Origin: Durusdinium trenchii
Lineage: Eukaryota > Sar > Dinophyceae > Suessiales > Symbiodiniaceae
DNA: 64,000 bases
NCBI GenBank assembly: GCA_963970005.1
Contig: CAXAMN010000001.1
Location: 225,011 to 289,010 of the forward strand
Direction of reading: 5' to 3'
A program made the translations under genes and the position numbers. Numbering within the stretch: position 1 is the first letter of the stretch; each line of letters starts with the position of its first letter. The notes beneath the pieces were generated by a model. It was not told the DNA's origin. It searched no databases and saw nothing but the letters and a program-made list of their open reading frames with translations. Below, one piece after another: positions 21,901-31,967 of the stretch.

Positions 21901-24900
21901 TCCGATTGCTTTTTCCCGGGTTGGGAAAAAGCAAATTGGAAATCTGAAACAATTTTGCTTTTTCCCGGGCCGGGAAAAAGCAAATTGGAAGTCTGAGCCT
22001 TTTGCTTTTTCCAGGCCTGGGAAAAAACAAAATGGAAGTCTGAACCATTTTGCTTTTTCCCGGCCCTGGAAAAAGCAAATTGGAAGTCTGAGCAAACTGG
22101 CCTGACTGAGCCGTCTCTTGTTCATGGAGGGTTGGGCAATCAAAATGGCTTGGTTGGAAGTCTTGACCATTTTGCTTTTTCCCAGCCCGGGAAAAAGCAA
22201 ATTGAAAGTCTAGATCATTTTGCTTTTTCCCGGCCCGGGAAAAAGCAAATTGGAAGTCTGAGCAAACTGGCCTGACTGAGCCGTCTCTTGTTCATGGAGG
22301 GTTGCGCCCAACCAAAAACACACCAGCATGAAAATGGCTTGGTTGGAAGTCTTGACCATTTTGCTTTTTCCCAGCCCGGGAAAAAGCAAATTGAAAGTCT
22401 AGACCATTTTGCTTTTTCCCGGCCCGGGAAAAAGCAAATTGGAAGTCTGAGCAAACTGGCCTGGCTGAGCCGTCTCTTTGTTCATGGAGGGTTGGGCGCA
22501 ACCAAAACCGGAAGTCTTGATCATTTTGCTTTTTCCCAGCCCGGAAAAAAGCAAATTGAAAGTGTAGGCCGGGAAAAAGCAAGTTCAAAGTCTGAGTCAA
22601 ATTGGGAAAAATCAGTTTATATCAGGGTTACAAAGTAAAATTAAGGAGCTGTGGCCTAATGGATAAGGCGCTCGGCTCATAAGCAGAAGGTTGCGGGCTC
22701 GAATCCAACAGGTGTTGCTTGTTTCCAGGCCGGATTCCAAACTGCAAGCCTGATACATTTTGCTTTTTCCCGGGCCGGGAAAAAGCAAATTGGGCCGGGA
22801 AAAAACAAATTGGAAGTCTGAACCATTTTGCTTCTTCCCGGGCCGGGAAAAAGCAAATTGGAAGTCTGGACCATTTTGCTTTTCCCGGCCCGGGAAAAAG
22901 CAAAATGGAAGTCTGAACCATTTTGCTTTTTCCCGGCTTGGAAAAAAGCAAATTCGAAGTCTGAACCATTTTGCTTTTTCTCGGGTTGGGAATAAGCAAA
23001 TTCGAAGCCTGAACCATTTTGCTTTTTCCCGGGCCGGGAAAAAGCAAATTGGAAGTCTGAGCCATTTTGCTTTTTCCCGGCCCGGAAAAAAGCAAATTGG
23101 AAGTCTGAACCATTTTGCTTTTTCCCGGCCCGGGAAAAAGCAAATTGGAAGTCTGAACCATTTTGCTTTTTCCCGGCCCGGGAAAAAGCAAATTAGAAGT
23201 CTGGACCATTTTGCTTTTGCCGGCCCGGGAAAAAGCAAATTGGAAGTCTGGACCATTTTGATTGGAAGTCTGAACCATTTTGCTTTTTCCCGGCCCCGGT
23301 CAAAAGCAAATTGGAAGTCTGAACCATTTTGCTTTTTCCCGGCCCGGGAAAAAGCAAATTGGAAGTCTGATACATTTCCAATTGCTTTTTCCCGACCCTT
23401 GGAAAATTCTTTGTCGTGGGAAACTGCGCAAGTATGGCGAAAGGTTCGCATTGTGGATGCGAAAGACGACAGGGCCAAACCCCACCCCACTCCACTCTTC
23501 TTGCTGGAAGCACGCGCTGGACACTCCAGCTGCAGATGCACTCATAGCATGCCCACAAGTGCAGGTATGTGAGGTGAGGTGGTTGGTTCTACGGCTGTAA
23601 GTGCGCATACAACACGGTCGGTGACTCCAGCGTGCGGTTCTGAGGATGTAACGTGAGCGTGCACTCGACACACACACACACGCAGGGTTTGTTGTTTGTT
23701 GTTTCTGATCTGTTGGATTTCGTTCCGCTGCAGTCCTTGGAAGGACCGCAGGCATCGCTACTAGTGACAAGGACGCTACTAGGGGCTCCTGGCATCGCTA
23801 CTGGTGACAAGGACGCTACTAGGGGCTCCTGGCATCGCTACTAGTGACAAGGACGCTACTGGGGCGCGGGGGTGCGGGGGAGATTGTAGTTCATTTTGGT
23901 GCATTCCCGAGAGAGCAGAGAGCAGAGAGAGAGAGAGAGAGGCAGAGACGGAAATGACCATCTGCAGCTCTCTGTGTCAAGTCATGCCGCTGTCTGAACC
24001 ATTTTGCTTTTTCCCGGCCCGGGCAAGAGCAAATTGGAAGTCTGAGCCTTTTGCTTTTTCCAGGCCCGGGAAAAAGCAAATTGGAAGTTTGAGCCGGAAA
24101 AGCAAACTGGACATCCAGTTTTCTTTTGTAAAGCCTGGAAAAAAAGCATGTTTTTCAGAGAGCTGCAGCCTAATGGATAAGGCGCCAGGTCCATAAGCAG
24201 AAGGTCATGGGCTCGACTCCCCCGGGCGCTGCTTGTTTCCAGGCCGGATTCCAAACTGCATACATTTTGCTTTTTCGCGGGCCGGGAAAAAGCAAATTGG
24301 AAGTCTGAACCAATTTGCTTTTTCCCCTGAACCATTTTGCTTTTTCCCGGCCACCATTTTGCTTTTTCCCGGCCGGGAAAAAGCAAAATGGAAGTCTGAA
24401 CCATTTTGCTTTTTTCCGGCTTGGAAAAAAGCAAATTGGAAGTCTGAGCAAACTGGCCTGACTGAGCCGTCTCTTGTTCATGGAGGGTTGTGCCCAACCA
24501 AAAACACACCAACATGAAAACTGCTTGGTTGGCTGGCTTCCTGTTCCTCAGCAATCAATGTGTCAGTGGTCAGAGGACACACGACGTGCCAGGGCAACTG
24601 CATGAATCCTTGAAAGCCTCTAGCCCCAACGAAAAACCATTTTCGCCGACAGTGGTAAAACCCCACGCGCGAAAGCTTGCGAAAGCTTCGCGAAGGTCCT
24701 GCGAAAGGCCTGGAAAAAATGAAAGGACTTTTGAACAACCCCCATATCTCTTTACCAGTTCAGAAGAACTCTACCTTTACACCAGTGGTCAATGGGACAG
24801 TCGATCGACCAATGACCGGATGCCAGTTACACCAAAGCTCATCAGCCAGCGGCCACACAGGCGGGTGTCGCCACACACGGTTCTTGACGGGAGGGTTCAC

Positions 24901-25110
24901 GTGTATGGCGCAAGGCCGTGGGCCGTCTAGACATGTGTAGACTTGGTGTAGTAGGATGGCCCCTAGTAGCGTCCTTTGTATAGAGAAGATGCCCCAAAAC
25001 CACGGATGGTCAGGTGCCGCGAGGCTTCTACGAGACGCGTCAGCGGATCCGAGCCGCGTACGAAGTGCGCGAACGGGCGCTGCAGCAGCGGGAGGACCCA
25101 CTCGGTGTGG
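18975..25110 (+). CDS. Probable multi-exon gene for a CTFxP / YE-repeat helical protein
   Basis: Several AG/G-bounded exons share one style: ~18975-19042 (SRAMADELLKKQKGPM), 19397-19479 (EAVRLFQERKAELRSKI), 19796-19840 (VSGCTFRPKCNPAKQ), 20069-20116 (VLYERGLADKKEREKK), 20958-~21000 (VRGCTFQPNLSKSVKRR) and 25014-~25107 (GFYETRQRIRAAYEVRERAL). Two exons carry the same C-T-F-x-P core and two the same [LF]YE... basic helix. This pattern is typical of protist proteins with alternating LYE helices and CTFxPxx motifs (recalled pattern, function unknown). The frame at 20958 reaches TAG at 21039, so the gene may end there, or splice on past the repeat array to 25014. Exon set and continuity are tentative. 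Confidence 0.45.
21085..21499. mobile_element. ~415-bp TIR element (MITE-like)
   Basis: Starts AACCCCCCTTGGAATT and ends AATTCCAAGGGGGTT, inverted copies differing by one C. The flanks on both sides are TTAGATTAGATTAGA microsatellite, consistent with insertion into, or target duplication of, that tract. Internally it repeats CTAAAGAATCAG and ATTCTTTAGAG, with two tandem copies of a TTCACCATGCATTTTTTAGAG-like unit. No transposase ORF is present, so it would be non-autonomous. Confidence 0.65.
21815..21850. repeat. GCGAAAG-motif cluster at the left edge of the palindrome array
   Basis: Reads CGCGAAAGGTTCGCGAAGGT and continues CCTGCGAAAGGTCTG. A near-identical segment lies at 24666-24713 on the right side of the array, and looser copies at 58930-59100. 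Confidence 0.6.
21905..23400. repeat. Tandem palindromic array, block 1
   Basis: About twenty copies of a roughly 48-bp unit. Each unit holds an inverted repeat, GCTTTTTCCCGG followed by its complement CCGGGAAAAAGC, and a spacer AAATTGGAAGTCTGAACCATTTT (described in part). Copies vary mostly in the centre (CCGGGCCGGG, CCGGCCCGGG, CCAGGCCTGG) with matched changes that largely keep the palindrome. A longer insert around 22090, 22262 and 22450 contains GTTCATGGAGGGTTG and is itself repeated. ORFs over the array, including the 309-codon one on the minus strand, are caused by the repeat. Confidence 0.95.
22645..22720 (+). other. tRNA-like module 1 (tRNA-derived SINE head?)
   Basis: Contains a box A-like TGGCCTAATGGA (22652-22663) and box B-like GGCTCGAATCC (22696-22706), the internal promoter elements of RNA polymerase III. 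The D-arm resembles arginine-type tRNAs. The anticodon stem has a mismatch, the loop is short, and the acceptor ends do not pair, so I do not call a functional tRNA. It is followed by GCTTGTTTCCAGGCCGG, identical to the sequence after module 2, indicating a mobile or duplicated unit larger than the tRNA part. Confidence 0.6.
23754..23866. repeat. CTACTAGG family, three tandem units
   Basis: Three consecutive units of about 37 bp: GCATCGCTACTAGTGACAAG, then GACGCTACTAGGGGCTCCTG. The cluster follows CCGCAG and is the cleanest tandem form of the family in the window. Confidence 0.9.
23995..24442. repeat. Tandem palindromic array, block 2
   Basis: About seven further copies of the GCTTTTTCCCGG palindrome unit, more degraded than block 1, followed by the same GAGCAAACTGGCCTGACTGA insert (24445-24530) seen three times in block 1. 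Confidence 0.9.
24158..24236 (+). other. tRNA-like module 2
   Basis: Second copy of the tRNA-like module: box A-like CAGCCTAATGGA (24166-24177), box B-like GGCTCGACTCC (24210-24220), a shared CATAAGCAGAAGGT core and the same GCTTGTTTCCAGGCCGG tail. It has diverged from module 1 in the anticodon arm and 3' end. Confidence 0.6.
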
Positions 25111-25477
25111 TTCAAAACATGTACTGAGTACATTTGAGTACTGTCCGGTGGACCCACGACCAAGGGTGAAATCAAGCGGGCCATGGATAGTCATGGCTGG
25201 CTAGTTCTTTCGGTTTGACTACTTGTAGTACGTAGCGACGTAGTAGTTTTAGCATGTTTTAGCTCATGCCGTGATTAGCGACCGTGAGCTTTTATTATCG
25301 TGTTTATGCTTTTTACACTTTTTCACTTCGTTTGGATGTGCAGCAATTCCAGCAATTCCATGCGAACAAGAGTGCAACCCTATTAGCTAAACCCCAAAGC
25401 TTTAAGACCTATAGTCCCTAAACATCCCTAAACAATTGGTCGAGGGGCGAACCACGGAACAAGATGCGTCCTGGTAA

Positions 25478-25495
25478 TAGTAGTGATAGTAGTGA

Positions 25496-25542
<47 letters not shown>

Positions 25543-25552
25543 NNNNNNNNNN

Positions 25553-25614
<62 letters not shown>

Positions 25615-25654
25615 ATAGTAGTCGTAGTAGGAGTAGGAGTAGGAGTAGGAGTGG

Positions 25655-25699
<45 letters not shown>

Positions 25700-25702
25700 G
25701 AG
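25478..25702. repeat. TAG trinucleotide microsatellite with assembly gap
   Basis: Pure TAG units flank ten Ns (25543-25552), then TAG GAG variants (25628-25660), then pure TAG again. The true length is unknown because of the gap. Ser, Val or Tyr homopolymer ORFs here are artefacts. Confidence 0.97.
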
Positions 25703-25944
25703 GCCATTGTTGTCGTGGTTGTAGTGGTAGTTGCAGGTGGTGAGGGCAGCAGTAGTTATGTTTTGGGCCTCCTTAGGTCAATTAGCTTGCATTTCAGTCC
25801 GTTGCAGGACCGGATGGCCAGGATTGAGCCGACCGTGCCATACCAGGCGGCCCAGTGCCAGGATGTCACTGTGATCATGTGGTAGTGGAGTAGGGAGGGT
25901 ACATGGTGTTGAGCAATGGAAGACGAAGTGAAACCAGAGGGCTC

Positions 25945-26065
25945 CTGGCATCGCTACTAGGAACAAGAAGCTACTAGGGGCTCCTGGCCTTACTACTAGG
26001 AGCGATCGGACGCTAGTAGGAGCAAAGGGCATCGCTACTAGGAGCAAGGATGCTACTGGAAGAAA
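25945..26065. repeat. CTACTAGG-family dispersed repeat
   Basis: GGCTCCTGGCATCGCTACTA, CTACTAGGGGCTCCTGGC and GGGCATCGCTACTAGGAGC units, forward orientation. Confidence 0.85.
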
Positions 26066-28100
26066 GCTCCTAGATTGCCGGTGTTCCAAACGGTTCCACG
26101 GACATCCACGAACCGAGAGCTGCAGGTGTTCCTGGTAACTTGGGTCTGATTCCAGCGTGCTTCGCGCGTCGTTTTGAGGCCACCGGCACTGCTTCGGCTC
26201 CGATTGCTGCGACCTGATGATATGGCTAAACCAATGGATTTTCAAGCAGCAATCAGCAATGAAGGTCAATTTCAGAAGTTACAGAAGTTTCGCTTCACAT
26301 CCCAAGACACTCTTGAAAGGTGCTTGAAAAAAGGAAGAAAGAAAACAAAAAGGGAAGGGCCCCACCCTACTTTTCACGAAAGGTAGCTTGAGCTACCTGA
26401 GTTCTCCTTGCTTTAGCAAAAATGTATTGCAATCAGGAGTTGGGATTGTGCATTGAATTTGGTCCTGTAAGAGTTGATTCTGTTCGTCGGGGGGGGGCCC
26501 CCCCTCCCTGGATCAAATCCCCCCTGCGCCGGTTCACGCCGTCATGGACTTCTACCAGGGTTACTTGTGATTGCCTGCTACCTTTCGTTCACCCCCTCCT
26601 CTCTCAAGTTTCCATATCCTTCTTCCATGACGCTAACCACCTCTGCCTGATGTGATGTTGGTTGTTTTTGTTTCGGGATCCAATTCCCACTTTGCCGTCC
26701 GAGGTGGGGAGAAGCCCGCGACAGTCCAGAGGCTCACAAAACCTTTTGATTTTTGCAGGGTACTCTTTACTCTAGACAACCAGTTGAACTTTAACTTTTG
26801 AACCCAGGTGGGACCACCACTTACATGATATTTTTGTTGATTCATTTTCGTGTTTTCTGGAGTGTTTTGCCCAAACTATGCTTAGGGATTGATTGGGGGA
26901 TCACTCCTAAGATTGATGTGAGGGATAAACTCCCAAGATCGATGTGAATGATTGACATCGAACGCCGGCCCAATGGTAGTCCGTCAGGCGCTCGGATGAA
27001 CCTATATATATAATATACATAAGAATACATTAGACAATATTAGACCGTCTTTTACTTCGAGAAAAAACACTATATTTGTTGCTATACCGTTGGTCATGTA
27101 CGGTGCGTCCAACATTTTCTTTGCAGACCATCTTGGCCGAAGGCAGACTCAGACTACCATGGTAGGTGAACACCTCCAAAGAACCCCGAGTATCCCCTCT
27201 CTTCATCTCCTGTTGTTCACCAGTCGATAGTTGTGATGCTGACCACACACGATTCTTCCGTCATATGCATGTCTGGTCTTTGATACACGCACGAGAAGCC
27301 GATAGATGCTGGAATGATGCACGAGTCAACTCAAAGAGTTCCCCTGGCTGCCTGCACTCTCTGAGACCACACACACATGCAGACAAATAAACGCACAGCT
27401 CTGAGATACTGCAGAGCCACACATTTTGCCATGTCCACTCAAGTCTTGGAATGTGGCGGTGTTGTTACGCCTGAAGCTCAGAGAGAATCTTCGCCGTTCA
27501 ATTCCGCTTTGGGCTGGTGTTGGATGGATCTCATGTGAGTGCGATGTACATGGACCGTGACCAGAGGTATTCCTTACAGTAGGCCTTGGAACTAAAAAGA
27601 TCCTACCAGTTCAGGCCTATAGATCTACTGATCTACGCTCCCTCTACACTCCTCATCACCTCATCCAAATGACTTCGTCTCTTCCAGTTCCGATCAATTG
27701 TCAATGGCAGGTGTTGCTTTCTCAAACAAGCCGCGCTTGGTCATCCGTCCCCTGCCCCCTTGGCAGGCCTGACCCACCAGCGGCTGAGGTACCAGATCCT
27801 ATGTGGTCGAGAGATTGCGAGACAGGATCGGTTTGCCATACAGATGGCCAACTACTGCTATTTGGCCGGTGGCCTCAGATTCATGATCCGAGACAATCAG
27901 GATCCAACGGTGTACCCCAAAAAGAGAGAGAGCCTGACATTGTGCGCAACAATTTGTAAAACATTTCCTACACCAATTGTTTCTGAGGGTCACAAGTAAG
28001 AAAGGCTGGCTTGCATCCTTAGAAAATCAATGGAGAACTAAACATGACTCAACACTCGACTGGGTTTTTTCGGTCGGTGAACACCGATGCACCGGTCCAG
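26066..28100. other. Interval before the MBL-fold gene, no gene assembled
   Basis: A possible exon at about 27770-27850 (after GGCAG, helical peptide LTHQRLRYQILCGREIARQ) shows no family match. The rest contains short AT tracts and ORFs without motifs. N-terminal exons of the downstream hydrolase may lie here. Confidence 0.35.
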
Positions 28101-31100
28101 GTGGTGAACACCTTGGACCACACGGCCATTGCAGTGGACGCCGCCTGGGACGTGCAGGGCCTCTATGATTTGGCCGCTGAGCTGGGTGCGCGGTCCCCAA
28201 GCGGCGAGGTGAGAGCGGAGCGGAGCGTCCAAGGAGGACAGGACGTTGGATGTTTTCTTGGTGGATCAACATGGACCTAATAGCTGGCATCCATTGGCCA
28301 ATCGTTTTTTTGGTGCTTCTGAAGTTGCCATTTCTGAAACCTGGTGATTTTGGGGTTCGCTTTCGATAGGTGTGACAGCCTATGGGGATACTGGTGATCT
28401 ATGCTGATACTTACGGGCAAGACCATGGTCTCCTACCGATGGGGAGAGAGGAGATGACACCTGCTGGTTCCCTTCGAGTTCCCCCCCTGCGTTGTTCATG
28501 GAATGACTTTACTTGTACTTGTATTGTATAGTGCGTCGCAGTTGCGAGTGCAAGGCCCTACTGCAGGGGTTCATACACTCTACTGACTCTACTGTATTTC
28601 AATTGTGAGGTTGGCCATTCACGCAAGATGGGAATGACTTCCACATCTCTGCACAACACAGGAAGGAGCAACCACCGTGCCCAGAAACAGCACTGGATTT
28701 GCTGGAACCCAGCAAATCGGTACCAGGGATATCTTGACCAGGTGGGATTGGAGGTCAAGAAGCATTGCATGAAACGCTATGGATGGACTACAACCTCATC
28801 CCATGTCATTCTCCGACTCCGATGGTAAGGTGAAGATCCTGGGCTGTGTCTGGTGCCCAGTCATTGGAATCCAAACCGTTCACCAACCCAAGCGATTTGC
28901 AATCTAGGAAGGAAGAGGTTTGAGCTTAAAACCATCCCCAGACATCCGGGGGTTTGACCTCTTCGAAGCCTTGGGCTACGAGCCGCCATTTTGCAAGGCA
29001 CATCGTCACATTGTTTTGTAGCCATGTCAGTTTTCAGTCTGGATCTAAAGTATCCATACGTGATGTAAGATGTATGTAGTGCATATACTGTATATCTACA
29101 TCATATAATATATGATGTATACAGCACATTATACCCTTGCATCTCTTGTTCCCTACGGGGTACGCAGCACATTAACATCGCATGATCTTTGGAGGTAGGA
29201 GTTGCAAGGTGTTCAGAAACCCACACGTACACTGGGGGAGTACACAGAGACATGTTTGAGACCGTTCCTCTCCAGTTCGACCATTTGATCACCGATGAGG
29301 TCTACACACATTTTCACTTCGATCACTGTGGGGGCGATGTGCATCCTATGCTGCTTGGCCAAATCAAGATTGCATCCAATGCCTGACAGATCTCGAAGGG
29401 CTTGAATGGTTGATAACTTGGGCTTTGAATGGTTTGACCGAGTATAGATGCCCCCCCCTGCCCTCCACCTCAGATGGTCTTCTCGAGACCACCCGGCAGA
29501 GAGAGTTGGCTGATCTAGATATCCACGCTGCAACAGCTGTTCGTGATCCCGATGCTGCACGATGCCCAAGGTTCACCGGCGGCCAAAAGGCGCCTGCATG
29601 AGCCGCACGCGCCGGCGCGCGGAGGGCGCGATGTGGCAGGTGAAGCTGCCTGGCGCCAAAGAGGTGGAGGAAGCTGGTGGTAAGATCTGGGCTGGCAAGG
29701 CTGGGGGGTTCCAGGGAAATTTCGCTGGTCGGGAGCACACGTCACAGAGGTTGAGGGGTCCTCGGTTGTTGTGATCAGGGGTTTAGGTGCAAGGATTTGC
29801 AGAGGGATGGTTCAGAGTTTGCACGACAGTTTTTTTCTGATGGCACTGTATCCTTCCGTCCAGGAAGATGCTGATGCCATTCAGAAGCAGTGCTCGCTGA
29901 AAGAGGCTGAAGATGAGAGTCGTTCTTTGAACTGCACTCTTTTGCTTTGCCATTCCTGTTGAAATGGATGTGAATAACCTAATAGGGATACAATAGCTGA
30001 ATAGTCAGAAAAGATTGAAGCCGTGCGCAATGACACAGGTGCTTCCCATGCGGGATGGAGATGCTTCGGGCTCAGTCATGATGACCAATCCACTTGCTGC
30101 ACCTCAACGCGTGCCCAGGTGATTCCTTGTGGAGATCTTCTACTCCACATCATTCGGACACCTGGACACACTCCAGGCCAACGGAGCACATCTCCAAATC
30201 AAAGGACTGTGTTATTTCATGCTGTGTGGAGAGCCCAGTTCTATGTTTGTCCAGGGTTTTCCACCACTGACCAGTTAACTCCCTTGTCCAAAGATCACTA
30301 GAACTTACACACACAACACCTAGAAACCACTTCTGCGGCACCGAGCCCCTTTGCCAAGCTGACAGGCTCCATTTGCGTCTTTGCGGCGCCACGGTGTTTA
30401 TCTCCTCGCGCAGAGCCGCACGGCTGGATGAAATCATGGAGGTCCACCTGTGACCTCCTTTTGCTGGGAAATCGTTGATTTCAAAGCATTTACATAATAT
30501 GTATCTTTATCTTTATACAGATCATACTATTTGTAGATTCATTCTTCTGCCAAAGTGTTTGATTCGAACACTAGGCATCGACCCTTGTGCTTTCATCGGC
30601 CCTTTGCGTCCCAGGATGGCTGAATCTCGTCTCAAGGAGGCCCGCAGCAAGGCGGAGGCCGAACATTGCCCAAAGAACAGTGGACAGCATCAAGCAGTGG
30701 ACACCTGTGGTCCAAAAGTATCGCAAAAAGCATCCAAAAGCAAATTATAACGTTTATAAAGGTCTTGGATGAATTCTTCACCCCCTTCGAAGTCTGCAAG
30801 GATGCCGTTGACTTCAATAGTCTGGAAGGATGACATTTGCACCGCAGACAGATGCGACAGCGCCATGTGATCGAGCGAGGAAAGAAGCGGATCGTTCCAC
30901 GGTCGGTCAACCCCTAGCACTCCTGTAACATCCTGTAACTTCTCTGCACCCAAGTCAACGTGGCGAAGATGTTTGCACATGTTGCAACAAAACCATGAGG
31001 ATAATGATGGAAACATTGATAAACACAGATGAATCTTGAGACTGGAGAGAATGCTTCGCCAGGCTGGTCTCCTTATCACTGGGGACACGCTCTTCGTGGG

Positions 31101-31874
31101 ATCTTGTGGTCGTACCGACCTGCCAGGTCGGGGGAGCATCTCCATCATCCCTCCCTTCCCGGTGTTTTGGAGTATGTGAACATGTGAACACCTGTAAAAC
31201 ACGGGTAAAAACACACACCCTAATTGGCCAACTCCGACTCCGAGTCGAGGTTTTACAACACCCTAGCTATTTTGATGATACACTGTGCTCAGATGTTTTT
31301 TCGTTCGTACATGTTTGTGCGTTGTTACGTGTCTCGTTTTGGTGAATTGTAGTATGCCTGAAGTCAGATGCGATGGTTTCCAGAGGTCAGTCCATTCGCA
31401 AGGAGAGTTGTGATGGATTGGGGCCCACGTCAGATCAGGAGTATTCAACAAACCATGGCTTTTCGCGGGTTCTCCAAAAGCGGCATTTTTGCTTTCAAAA
31501 AACAAATCAAAGCACACTTCTTGCGTTTGTGGGTCGAAGTAGTCGGGCAGGGGGGGGGGGGCCTTGAAAAAATGGTGCACTGTTTTTCCAGGTTTGGTCC
31601 AGATCACTCAACCCCACGTAGGAGATGCTCCCATGGGTGTGCTCAGGGCACCATTTGTTCACCGGGTGCGTTGGGTCCGCGTCACCACCCAGCCCACCAC
31701 CGCGTTGCCCATATTGGCACACTTATTCGGTGGCACAGTGGATTGATCAAGGGAATTCATGAGCTGAGGAGTCTCGGGTCTCGAGTCGTCACCAAGATAC
31801 GAAAATAAGCCTGAGGAAGAATCCCAACACCTTATTGTATTGTGTATTTTAAAGCTACATCACAAACAATCCAA

Positions 31875-31967
<93 letters not shown>

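Noticed and set aside
22645..22720. Functional tRNA gene
   Set aside because: Box A and box B are present, but acceptor strands do not pair and the anticodon arm is imperfect in both copies.
22900..23300. Dinoflagellate spliced-leader relic (GCCATTTTG words)
   Set aside because: The match is only to the CCATTTTGC part of the palindrome unit; the rest of the leader sequence is absent.
21905..23400. Possible CRISPR array
   Set aside because: The repeats are palindromic and regularly spaced, but the spacers are themselves repeated, no cas genes occur, and the genome is eukaryotic.
22612..23541. 309-codon minus-strand ORF (and 216-270-codon ORFs on both strands) with repeated PGKSK / REKAK peptides
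   Set aside because: Lies wholly in the 48-bp palindromic array. The unit length is a multiple of three, so several frames on both strands stay open. No family similarity.
25402..25743. Ser/Val/Tyr homopolymer ORFs
   Set aside because: TAG-type microsatellite interrupted by an assembly gap.
30587..30772. Coding-looking peptides between MBL exons (EARSKAEAE..., VDSIKQWTPVVQKYRKKHP)
   Set aside because: The flanking MBL exons join in phase without them and two frames compete, so no exon can be supported.
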